Below, in pieces: positions 26,501 to 34,570 of a DNA stretch of 64,000 nt. The DNA is from Methylomonas sp. MK1 (GTDB lineage Bacteria > Pseudomonadota > Gammaproteobacteria > Methylococcales > Methylomonadaceae): NCBI RefSeq assembly GCF_000365425.1, contig NZ_AQOV01000002.1, forward strand, positions 620,001-684,000. Direction: 5' to 3'. Every line of letters starts with the position of its first letter. Position 1 is the first letter of the stretch. The notes beneath the pieces were generated by a model. That model had not been told where the DNA came from and searched no databases. It saw only the letters and a list, made by a program, of their open reading frames with translations. A program made the position numbers and the translations under genes.

Positions 26501-26829
26501 TGTAATTATGCGGGTTCCGTGCGTGTCCTGGCCCAATGATAAAGCATTTGGCTTTTAAAGTGGTTTTGGATGAGGGTGTGCGGGTGCGGTATCTGGCATT
26601 AGACCTGCTGGTGCGTCGGAGAGATTAGCGCTTTTTCTGTCAAATCGGAAAGGGATGTCTATGCTTTTATCTCAGCGTTTTAGATGCGATGTGGTTATCG
26701 ATCCTTATGTTTCTGAGCGACTGTAGTTTTTTGACTCATTTGTTCGGTCTAAATTGTCATATAACATTGGAAGCTGAAAGATAGTCAATAACTATAAAAC
26801 CGTTTATTAAGATTTATGGAAGACTAAAA
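26501..26829. other. 329-bp divergent intergenic region
   Basis: This lies between the minus-strand fused membrane protein and a plus-strand membrane protein. It is AT-rich after about 26700. No reading frame or clear repeat is visible; promoters for both genes are expected here. Confidence 0.4.
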
Positions 26830-27570
26830 ATGACCTTGGAATTTAAACTTCAGGCTTGGCCAATTGTTCTGAATACCCTAAAAATAGCTTGGATAACTAA
26901 GAAAGCATTCTTCAATGTAATTTCGCTGCCAACTTTTATTTTATTAGTTTATTCTGCATTGATATTTAAGTACGCTAATAATATTGGATTTCCATTGGCT
27001 TTGTTGTCTATGGGTGTACTTGGTATTGGTTTGTCCTGGCTTGCAATAATATGTCATCGTCTGGTTCTTGTAAGTGATTTTAAGGTATATAACAACTTTG
27101 ACTTCAGAATGGGTGTGCGATCGGCTAAGTTTTTAGGGATGCTTTTTCAGGTATTTATAGTCGTGAGTCTTGTCGAAGCAATTGTTTTTATGAGTACGTT
27201 GTTTATGTTTAACAGGAACTTGCCCTCGATTGGCCTGGAGGATGTAAAGTTTTGGATAAAACTATTTTCTCATGTTGTAGGCGGATATATAACTGCAAGG
27301 CTAAGCTTGGTGTTTCCCGCTATCGCAATCGACAAAAAAGTGAGTTTAAAATGGTCTTGGGTTATTACCCGCGGTAATGGTTTTAACATGTTTGCCATAG
27401 TCTGTTTGTTTCCGCTATTTTTTAATTTTATTATTACAATGCTTTGGCGTGAAAACGCTACTGACATTGAAAATGCCGTGTTATCAATTGCAATGTTTTT
27501 TGTTACGGCCATTGAGGTTATCGCTCTTTCACTTGCTTTCAAGGAATTTGAGAGCTTTTATAGTCAGTAG
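26830..27570 (+). CDS. Uncharacterised AT-rich membrane protein
   Basis: The 246-residue protein has about six hydrophobic segments (for example FILLVYSALIF, LALLSMGVLGIGLSWLAII, VFIVVSLVEAIVFMSTLFMF, FAIVCLFPLFFNFIITML). A conserved-looking stretch LSLVFPAIAIDKKVSLKWSW and WVITRGNGFNMF recalls inner-membrane proteins of the glycerophosphodiesterase-associated/YciC kind, but no family is assigned. Codon use is clearly AT-richer than the flanking genes, suggesting acquisition. GGAAGA precedes the ATG. Confidence 0.7.
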   Translation: MTLEFKLQAWPIVLNTLKIAWITKKAFFNVISLPTFILLVYSALIFKYANNIGFPLALLSMGVLGIGLSWLAIICHRLVLVSDFKVYNNFDFRMGVRSAKFLGMLFQVFIVVSLVEAIVFMSTLFMFNRNLPSIGLEDVKFWIKLFSHVVGGYITARLSLVFPAIAIDKKVSLKWSWVITRGNGFNMFAIVCLFPLFFNFIITMLWRENATDIENAVLSIAMFFVTAIEVIALSLAFKEFESFYSQ

Positions 27571-27658
27571 GATGCGGTAAATAATGTGCACCGCATCGTT
27601 CGCGATTGGTGCGGTTAGTAAATCCACCACACCCTTGTTCTGATTGGGAATCACAAAT

Positions 27659-28234
27659 ATGAATTATCGCGTGCTTTCTTTTATAGCTCTTCTAACGGCA
27701 TTTCCTTTGGTGTGTTTCGCGAAGAAACCACTCGCTGAAGTCGAGATCACTAGCCGCGTCGTTCAGTCCGCAAAGAAATATATCGACTCCATTGCATGTG
27801 ACGCAGTTACAACAACTAAGCACGTTGCGGCCCTTAGTCCATTTAAAACTGTCGAGGACCAAGACAGCGCGAAATATGCTGTTCTATGGTCTGGAGATAT
27901 TGGTTGCCTCGGTGGCTCAGGTTCAATTCAAAACTATGTTGCATTGGTAACAATTAGTCCTAACGGACGTTTTCTTGTGGATTCGACAAAATCTTCGCCT
28001 GCTGTTCAGTTTGGCGGCTTTCCTTCAAGAAATTTCCCAAAACTTGTCGGAAATACGGACAACAGTATCGTTCTCGAGGGATTAGACGATGACCCGGAAG
28101 GAATAGAGGGTAAATGTTGTCCTTCGCTACCGGTACGCGTAACTGTTAGCATTGACGCGAACGGGAACTGGGTGATTGTGGATAGGAAGGTGTTACCTAG
28201 GAATGTAAATGCTAACCGTATTCCGCGCCGTTAG
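27659..28234 (+). CDS. Uncharacterised secreted protein
   Basis: The 191-residue protein begins with a signal peptide (MNYRVLSFIALLTAFPLVCFA) and mature KKPLAEVEITSRVV. It contains a cluster of cysteines (IACDAV, IGCLGG, KCCPSL) that could form disulfides in the periplasm. No enzyme motif was found. The ATG at 27659 follows GGGAA; an in-frame TTG five codons upstream is less likely. It sits with the previous orphan in an AT-rich patch. Confidence 0.65.
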   Translation: MNYRVLSFIALLTAFPLVCFAKKPLAEVEITSRVVQSAKKYIDSIACDAVTTTKHVAALSPFKTVEDQDSAKYAVLWSGDIGCLGGSGSIQNYVALVTISPNGRFLVDSTKSSPAVQFGGFPSRNFPKLVGNTDNSIVLEGLDDDPEGIEGKCCPSLPVRVTVSIDANGNWVIVDRKVLPRNVNANRIPRR

Positions 28235-28293
28235 TTTAGAGCGCTAAGATTAATCTGTTCAATCTCAATCGTCTCAAAATCAAACTAAAAAAC

Positions 28294-29547
28294 ATGACTA
28301 CCAACCCCATCCAAACCATCGCCCAACAAAGTCGCGCTGCATCTCGCCAACTAGCATCAGCCTCTGAATCGACGCGTAATCTGGCGTTGGCGAAAATGGC
28401 CGAGGCGCTGGAGTCGGTCAGGCAACAGGTGTTGGACGTCAACGCCCAGGAAATCGTCAAAGCTCGCGACGAAGGGCAAACGGACGCGATGGTCAAGCGG
28501 CTGACGATAGACGACAAAACCTTTAATTACATGTTGTCGCGCTTGAAAAAAGTCGCGCAATTGCCGGACCCGTTGAATCGGATATTGACCGGCCATACCA
28601 ATCCGGCCGGACTGCGGGTGTACAAAAAATCGGTGCCGCTCGGCGTGATCGGCATTATTTACGAGTCGCGCCCCAACGTCACCACCGATGCCGCCGGAGT
28701 GTGCATCAAAAGTGGCAATGCGGTGATCTTGCGTGGTGGCTCGGAAGCGCTGAAAACCAATACGATACTCACCGATGCGATGATTGCCGGCGCGGTCGCC
28801 GCTGGTCTGCCGGAAAATGCAATCCAAATCATCCGCACGCCCGGCCACGAGGCGGTCGGCGAACTGTTGAAAATGGACGAATACATCGACGTGTTGATTC
28901 CGCGCGGCGGTAAAGGCTTGATCAAACGCATCGCCGAAGGCACGCGGATTCCGGTCATCAAGCATTACGACGGCATTTGCCACCTGTATCTCGCCGCCGA
29001 TGCCGACCCGGAACAAGCCGTTGCCTTGGCCGTGAATTCCAAATGCCAAAGCGTGCAGGTTTGTAACGCGCTGGAAACATTGCTGGTGGACAGCGCATGC
29101 GCCGGACAGCTGTTGCCGCTGTTGCAAACGGCATTTACCGAAAACCGCATTGAACTGCGCGGTTGCGAACAAACCCAAAAATTATTGCCCGCCGTAGTTC
29201 TAGCCACCGAAGAAGATTGGCATACCGAATACCTGGCGCCTATTCTGTCGGTGAAGATCGTGGACGGCATTCAACAAGGCATAGACCACATCAACCGCTA
29301 CGGTTCCGGCCACACAGACGGCATTGTCACGCAAAGCTTGAGCCTGGCCCGGCAGTTTGAAGAACAGGTGGATTCCGCGTCGGTGATGATTAACGCCTCG
29401 ACCCGTTTGTCGGGCGGCGGTGACTACGGTTTGGGCTCGGTGGTGGGTATCAGCACCGACAAACTCCATGTGCGCGGCCCGGTCGGACCGGATGAGCTCA
29501 CCACCTACAAGTGGGTGGCGTATGGGGATGGACATTTGCGTGGCTAG
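28294..29547 (+). CDS. proA: Gamma-glutamyl phosphate reductase
   Basis: The 417-residue aldehyde-dehydrogenase-fold enzyme shows VPLGVIGIIYESRPNVTTDA, ILRGGSEAL, DVLIPRGGKGL, the catalytic cysteine in SKCQSVQVCNALETLL, and RLSGGGDYGLG near the end. It makes glutamate semialdehyde for proline synthesis using NADPH. proB is not adjacent. The length is typical. Confidence 0.96.
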   Translation: MTTNPIQTIAQQSRAASRQLASASESTRNLALAKMAEALESVRQQVLDVNAQEIVKARDEGQTDAMVKRLTIDDKTFNYMLSRLKKVAQLPDPLNRILTGHTNPAGLRVYKKSVPLGVIGIIYESRPNVTTDAAGVCIKSGNAVILRGGSEALKTNTILTDAMIAGAVAAGLPENAIQIIRTPGHEAVGELLKMDEYIDVLIPRGGKGLIKRIAEGTRIPVIKHYDGICHLYLAADADPEQAVALAVNSKCQSVQVCNALETLLVDSACAGQLLPLLQTAFTENRIELRGCEQTQKLLPAVVLATEEDWHTEYLAPILSVKIVDGIQQGIDHINRYGSGHTDGIVTQSLSLARQFEEQVDSASVMINASTRLSGGGDYGLGSVVGISTDKLHVRGPVGPDELTTYKWVAYGDGHLRG

Positions 29548-29595
29548 GTAGCAAAGCTAGAGCGCTATCACCAATGTAAATACACGAAATGCCGA

Positions 29596-30528
29596 TTATT
29601 TTTCTATCCTCAAACCAATACCCATGTGATCGGTAACAGCGGCTGAATATCTGCCGCCGCCGGTTACCGGCGTCGATTGCGAGAGGTAGATCACTTCCGC
29701 CAGTTTTAGACTGGTCGTGTTATAAACGGCGACATCATATTTTTTGGACGCCGTGCTATTGGTCCCGTCAAAACTGCGTTGATGAGAGTCGAACGGGTTT
29801 ATGCTATCGCCAGGATGGGCGTCGCTAAATTTGATGCCCAACGCTCGACTAAGCACCCTGGCAGTAAAATCGTTAGTCGGCTGATTCGTATCGCCCATCA
29901 CCACGTCAATCGGACCCAGTCCGACTTGAATCACCATGCTATTAATTTTCTGGTAATAGCTCATCAGGCTATCTTCGCTTTTGGCGATTGAATTGGGCAC
30001 GTGTACGAATACCACGATGATGTTGTGACAGGCCACCGCCAACCAGCCGTCACCTTCGCCCAAAAACTTATTGGCCGTACCGTTGGTAGAATGGACGCTG
30101 AAGCAATTGCAAGCCTTGGCAGGCGAGGACGTATGAATCAATTGCCCGGCGTTGCTTTGCATGGATGTCCAGTCCGAATGGCTGCTATCCAGTTCGCCAC
30201 ACACCAGTAAATCGACGCCGCCGAAGGCGCGTATCAGGTTTTGGTAAATTTGCCGGACCTTATTGGCAACCATACTCGAGAAACTGTCGTTGCTGTGCTG
30301 GCCTTTATCCATGTATCCGGACGACGCTGTCGAACGCAGTTCGGCCGGACCTTGCACTGGAATGTCCGGCGAAATATCGGGAGCGGTGGGCAGAACCAGA
30401 TTCCAAGGGGCCGAATTCTGAGCCAATTGGTCATGCGTCATTCTCGTAAAATGCTGAGAATTGGATGCGCTGATACCGTGGTCCGTGCTGGAATTGGAGT
30501 TAAGGGATTGGTACGCAATAATCGGCAT
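29596..30528 (-). CDS. Endonuclease/exonuclease/phosphatase-like protein
   Basis: The protein has 310 residues. Weak but ordered EEP-superfamily signs are present: GVDLLVCGELDSSHSDW (metal Glu region), IDVVMGDTNQPTND (the GDxN motif), KKYDVAVYNT and AAVTDHMGIGLRIE at the end (the SDH-type catalytic His). There is no signal peptide. A phosphodiester or phosphate-ester hydrolase is suggested; the substrate is unknown. It stands alone on the minus strand, preceded by AGGTCC six bases before the ATG. Confidence 0.6.
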   Translation of the reverse strand: MPIIAYQSLNSNSSTDHGISASNSQHFTRMTHDQLAQNSAPWNLVLPTAPDISPDIPVQGPAELRSTASSGYMDKGQHSNDSFSSMVANKVRQIYQNLIRAFGGVDLLVCGELDSSHSDWTSMQSNAGQLIHTSSPAKACNCFSVHSTNGTANKFLGEGDGWLAVACHNIIVVFVHVPNSIAKSEDSLMSYYQKINSMVIQVGLGPIDVVMGDTNQPTNDFTARVLSRALGIKFSDAHPGDSINPFDSHQRSFDGTNSTASKKYDVAVYNTTSLKLAEVIYLSQSTPVTGGGRYSAAVTDHMGIGLRIEK

Positions 30529-30740
30529 GTTTAGGTCCTCAAATCCAGTGAGATATTGTGTGGAAGTAACGGGGATATCACACAGAGATATGTCAATGAG
30601 GATATTGTCCGCCGATGGTAGCAGTTTGTCCGGTGGCTCTCAATAGCCTGACTAGCGGCTCCGCTAATCAGGTAATTCAATATTTATAGTATGACTGGCG
30701 CCGAAACTGTTAATTTGCGATAGTCGCGCGTCATAACTAA

Positions 30741-31190
30741 TTAGTTTTCGCCTCTACTAATATTATGCTGATGCTCAATAGATTCGGTTAAGTTATAGCC
30801 ATTGTCATTAAATAAGTCGCCGGTAAAAAACAAGCGCATATCAATAATCCAGCCAATTTTTCTTTGCTTGTTATTTTCGACAATAATAGTTGCCAGCTTT
30901 TGGTTGTTATCAATAACTTGGGTCACAATTGTCTTTGGATAGTCAGGGTCTTCTTTTAGAGCCCCGGATACTATGCGCTGAGCGGATTCTATGCTCAGTA
31001 TCTGGGTTGTATTAGGTGTAGCCGTGTTTTTATCGTTTATTAACGATTGCGCCTTAAAATAACCAATATCATAAGCAAATTTAAAAATCAGGCTAATTGC
31101 AATTGCCACGCCCCACACGGACAGGCCAATTTTTAATCGTCTTCTAACACGGGGGCTGGATAGTCTTTGGAGAAAAACTCTAAATTTCAT
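30741..31190 (-). CDS. Uncharacterised single-pass membrane protein
   Basis: The 149-residue protein has a basic N-terminus (RVRRRLKIGL), one membrane segment (SVWGVAIAISLIFKFAYDIG) and a polar C-terminal domain of about 100 residues, presumably periplasmic. The latter has IESAQRIVSGALKEDPDYP and RKIGWIIDMRLFF. No family is recognised. It is AT-rich and monocistronic. Confidence 0.6.
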   Translation of the reverse strand: MKFRVFLQRLSSPRVRRRLKIGLSVWGVAIAISLIFKFAYDIGYFKAQSLINDKNTATPNTTQILSIESAQRIVSGALKEDPDYPKTIVTQVIDNNQKLATIIVENNKQRKIGWIIDMRLFFTGDLFNDNGYNLTESIEHQHNISRGEN

Positions 31191-31293
31191 TTTGTTGAGG
31201 TTATATGGCCTTATTTTTGGATATTAATGATTGCAGTTGTTTATAAATAAAAATTCAAGTCATCGGTTATTTTGGCAGTTGCACAAAGCCCTG

Positions 31294-31692
31294 TTAGTCT
31301 AATGGAAAGAACGGATTGAAGCACACCTCCCAAAGGAAACCGTCGGGGTCGGCAAAATAGCCTCTGAAGCCACCCCAAGCGGCTTTTTCGCCGGAACGAA
31401 CCAGCTTGCCACCGGCGGAAACCGCTTCTAACAATGTTGTCTCAACGTCCTGTTCCGACGGCACATTGTGAGCCAGGGAAAACCCTGGAAATCCTGATCC
31501 CTCCGGCGATACATTCGCATCGTCCGCCAGCGCTTCGCGGCCGAATAGGGCAAAGGCGATGCTCCCGACCTGAAAAAATGCTACTTCCTCTTGACTGCCG
31601 GACGATTCTTGCCAGCCCAGCGCCTGATAGAAACGCCGGCTTCGTTCCAGGTCGGCTACGCCTAGTGTGACAAAACTAATGGTCTGTTTCAT
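31294..31692 (-). CDS. VOC-superfamily (glyoxalase/bleomycin-resistance fold) protein
   Basis: The protein is 132 residues with the paired beta-alpha-beta modules of the fold: FVTLGVADLERSRRFYQALG at the start, SIAFALFGREAL in the middle, and GYFADPDGFLWEVCFNP at the end. The terminal Glu in WEV is the usual metal ligand; the N-terminal position is Thr-Leu rather than His, so metal binding may be incomplete. The substrate is not predictable. Confidence 0.82.
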   Translation of the reverse strand: MKQTISFVTLGVADLERSRRFYQALGWQESSGSQEEVAFFQVGSIAFALFGREALADDANVSPEGSGFPGFSLAHNVPSEQDVETTLLEAVSAGGKLVRSGEKAAWGGFRGYFADPDGFLWEVCFNPFFPLD

Positions 31693-31775
31693 GACATTCC
31701 TTGTTAGGTAAAGATAGCCATATTCGCGGCTCGCACAGAGCCGATTGGCAAATAGAATCAGCGCTGACTATAAGC

Positions 31776-33137
31776 TTAACTAATTGGTTCCACTCTGCCA
31801 ACAACCGGCCGATCCGGTTTTAACGTGATACTGAATGCTTCTTTTACGGAAATATCGGTTTCGAAGCTGAATTCTCTGAAAAAACTGGCGATAACCAGCA
31901 ACATTTCCAACTCGGCGAAATGTTTGCCTATGCAATTATGTACACCGCCACCGAAGGGAAAAAAAGCGAATTTGTGTCGTTCCGGCGTCGCGGTTTCCAG
32001 GAATCTATTCGGATTAAACTCTTCCGGTTTATCCCAAAGCCCGGGGTGATGGTGAGTGGAGTGCATGCTTAGTAAAACCGTAGTCCCTTTGGGAATGCCA
32101 TAGTCGCCGAGCTCGATGTCCTGCACGGTTTGCGTCGATAGCGCCGAAGTCGGCGGGTAAAGGCGCAAGGTTTCGCTTAGCGCAGCCTTGGTATAGCTCA
32201 GTTGGCTCAGGTGGGACGCGCATAGCGGCTCTTCGGGCAACTGGCGGATTTCCGCGGCAATCTTGTTGCGCACATCGGCATGCTTGCCGGTTAAATAAAA
32301 AAACCACAACAAGGTGTTGATCGTGGTTTCCTGGCCGGCAAAGAACAGATTAACGGCTTCGTCTTGCAGTAGTTCGTCAGGCATTGTGTAGCCGGTACTT
32401 CTGTCGCTAGACTGAATCAACAGCGATATCAGGTCTTGCCCCGGATTGTGCTGTTTTTCCGCAATTTCCTGACCAATAAAGGCTTTCAGATAATCGACCG
32501 CGGCGTGATAGCGCTTGGATTTCAACGGAATAAAGCGCTTCAAGCGGCTGCCAAAAATGATTTCGCTACCTAACTGTACCGGCAACTCCTGGCAGATTAC
32601 TTCGATAACCTTGATCAGTTCAGCGCTATTGCTAATGCTGTCCACCGATTTACCGAGCAGGATGCGGATAAAAATTCGCTGAATCAGATTTTTCATCGCC
32701 AAAGTCAAATTGACTTGGCCAGCTGCCGCTTTTTTCAAGTTGCCCGCCACGGTGGTGGCTTCCTCGATCATAATCAACTCGTAATGCTTAACCGCCTCTT
32801 TGGTAAACAAGGGCTGCATCAAGCGGCGCTGCTTGCTCCACACTTCGTTCTGGCTGTTAACCAAACCGTTGCCGAACAGTACTTGCTTGGCCTCGTAAAG
32901 AAAATCCCGGTTCAACAAGCCTTTGCCTTCCAGGTTAAAAATTTGTTCGATGTGTTCAGGGCTGCGGACGAACAGTATTTTTCTACCGAAAAGCCGTCCC
33001 AGCACCAGATCCCCGTACTGATTGTGGATCCAGGCCAAGGTCGCCAACGGCCGCCAGATCAATTGCATCATCGGCAGAAATACCGAATGTTCGGCTAAGG
33101 ATTTTTCCGCTTGGTTTAGTGGTGTTGGGTTTTCCAT
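31776..33137 (-). CDS. Cytochrome P450
   Basis: The 453-residue soluble P450 has I-helix FFAGQETT (about 265-272), the ExxR pair in SETLRLYPP (Glu322/Arg325), the PERF-like FNPNRFL, and the haem loop FFPFGGGVHNCIGKHFAELE with Cys402 as thiolate ligand. It resembles CYP110/CYP4-like bacterial fatty-acid or terpene hydroxylases; the substrate is unknown. No ferredoxin or reductase gene is adjacent, so electrons must come from elsewhere. It is divergent from the WYL regulator across 304 bp. Confidence 0.93.
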   Translation of the reverse strand: MENPTPLNQAEKSLAEHSVFLPMMQLIWRPLATLAWIHNQYGDLVLGRLFGRKILFVRSPEHIEQIFNLEGKGLLNRDFLYEAKQVLFGNGLVNSQNEVWSKQRRLMQPLFTKEAVKHYELIMIEEATTVAGNLKKAAAGQVNLTLAMKNLIQRIFIRILLGKSVDSISNSAELIKVIEVICQELPVQLGSEIIFGSRLKRFIPLKSKRYHAAVDYLKAFIGQEIAEKQHNPGQDLISLLIQSSDRSTGYTMPDELLQDEAVNLFFAGQETTINTLLWFFYLTGKHADVRNKIAAEIRQLPEEPLCASHLSQLSYTKAALSETLRLYPPTSALSTQTVQDIELGDYGIPKGTTVLLSMHSTHHHPGLWDKPEEFNPNRFLETATPERHKFAFFPFGGGVHNCIGKHFAELEMLLVIASFFREFSFETDISVKEAFSITLKPDRPVVGRVEPIS

Positions 33138-33441
33138 TGTTTGATAACCAGTAGGTGTTTTTTGGTCTTATCTTATAGATTTTCGGCTAATTCGACTTTG
33201 TCAGAATACTTAATCTACATTTCTCAGTCCGTCGTTTCGGCAGGGATTGCCGAAATCCAGACTCCATGGACAGATCGAAGCTTACCGTCAATCGCACTGG
33301 ATACCCGTTCTTGTAGCCTGTGGTTATCCCAGCGGATATGACGAGCGTTTTTATAATCTGACAAACTAGAATCAACTTCTCAAATAAAGAAAGCTGGACT
33401 AGGCTGTTAGGGAAAAATCATCAGGGATAGAGATTTAAGCC
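33138..33441. other. 304-bp divergent intergenic region before the CRISPR locus
   Basis: It separates the P450 gene from the WYL regulator and marks the left border of the CRISPR-Cas locus. A TATAAT at 33352-33357 could be a -10 element for the plus-strand regulator, without a clear -35. No gene is visible. Confidence 0.4.
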
Positions 33442-34431
33442 ATGCAGCACATCGACAAAATTTTCAAACTTCACAACCTGCTGAAACACCGGCGCACACC
33501 AATATCTGGAAAGGAACTCGATAAACAATTGGGATGCTCAAAATCCACTAGGCAGCGCTTGTTGGATGACCTGCGCTACCATTTAAACGCGCCGATTTTA
33601 TGCGATCGTTCGGCCGGCGGTTATTACTACGATCGTGAAGATCCAGGTTACCCGTTCGAACTGCCCGGCATATGGCTAACCGCCGAAGAGCTACAAGCCC
33701 TGATCGCTTGCCAACACCTGCTCGGTAATCTGGCGCCGGGATTATTGCAAAATGAAATCGGCCAGCTGCGCGACCATCTGGAAAAATTATTGAACCGCTT
33801 GCCGGGCGTGAAATCTCCACAACTCAACCGCATCAAAATACTCAGCCAAGCCTATCGCAGCCGCAATGACGAGCTGTTTCTAACCCTGGTCCAATCCCTC
33901 TTCAATCAGCAACAATTGCAGATCCAATACCACGCCCGCAGCGACGACCAATACAGCGAGCGCCAGGTGTCGCCGCAAAATCTAGTGCTGTACAAGGACA
34001 ACTGGTATCTGGATGCCTATTGCCATCAGCGCAACCAGCCGCGTACCTTTGCCTTGGACCGGATCAAGTCCGCAACCGTCAGCGGCCAACCGGCTTACTT
34101 ATTGGAGCCGGACACCCTTCAACAACATTTCGGCTCGTCTTACGGCATCTTCGCCGGCACGCCCGAGCATACCGCCATCCTAAGTTTCTCTGCCCAGGCC
34201 GGCCGCTGGGTGGCCGATGAATGTTGGCACAGCCAGCAGCAAAGCCAGTGGCTGGACGATGGCCGTTACCAACTGAGTATTCCCTTCAACCGTCATGAAG
34301 AATTGTTGATGGATATTTTGAAGTACGGCGCGGAGGTGGAAGTGGTGGCGCCTGAGTTTTTGCGGGAGTTGGTCAGGCAGCAGGCCGAGCAACTATTGAC
34401 GTTATATCACCAAAGTATACCCAAGATGTAG
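33442..34431 (+). CDS. WYL-domain transcriptional regulator
   Basis: The 329-residue protein has an N-terminal helix-turn-helix (residues 1-60, with ISGKELDKQLGCSKSTRQRL), a central WYL domain (VSPQNLVLYKDNWYLDAYCH, then RTFALDRIKSATV) and the WCX C-terminal part. WYL proteins sense nucleotides or nucleic acid and often control CRISPR-Cas and other defence loci. Its position immediately upstream of cas3, in the same direction, suggests it controls the cas operon; sign and ligand are unknown. Confidence 0.88.
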   Translation: MQHIDKIFKLHNLLKHRRTPISGKELDKQLGCSKSTRQRLLDDLRYHLNAPILCDRSAGGYYYDREDPGYPFELPGIWLTAEELQALIACQHLLGNLAPGLLQNEIGQLRDHLEKLLNRLPGVKSPQLNRIKILSQAYRSRNDELFLTLVQSLFNQQQLQIQYHARSDDQYSERQVSPQNLVLYKDNWYLDAYCHQRNQPRTFALDRIKSATVSGQPAYLLEPDTLQQHFGSSYGIFAGTPEHTAILSFSAQAGRWVADECWHSQQQSQWLDDGRYQLSIPFNRHEELLMDILKYGAEVEVVAPEFLRELVRQQAEQLLTLYHQSIPKM

Positions 34432-34459
34432 GGTGGATAAGGCAACAGCCTCATCCGCC
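34432..34459. repeat. Hairpin after the WYL gene
   Basis: GGTGGAT, AA, GGC pair with GCC, TC, ATCCGCC around an AACA loop directly after the stop codon. It could end or attenuate the WYL transcript before the cas genes. Confidence 0.5.
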
Positions 34460-34531
34460 AAGCGGCCGGGGGCTTAGGCGTGTTTGAACGTCTTACGAGA
34501 TGATGATCAGCCGCTTTTGAACAAAAAAAAT

Positions 34532-34556
34532 CTCGGTAGCGGATTTTGACACCGAG
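34532..34556 (+). promoter_or_regulatory. Inverted repeat upstream of cas3, possible operator
   Basis: CTCGGT and ACCGAG are separated by 13 bases, 15 bp before the first cas3 ATG and after an A8 tract. The position would suit a regulator site, for instance for the WYL protein, but the arms are short and binding is unproven. Confidence 0.3.
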
Positions 34557-34570
34557 ACGTTGTAAGTTAG

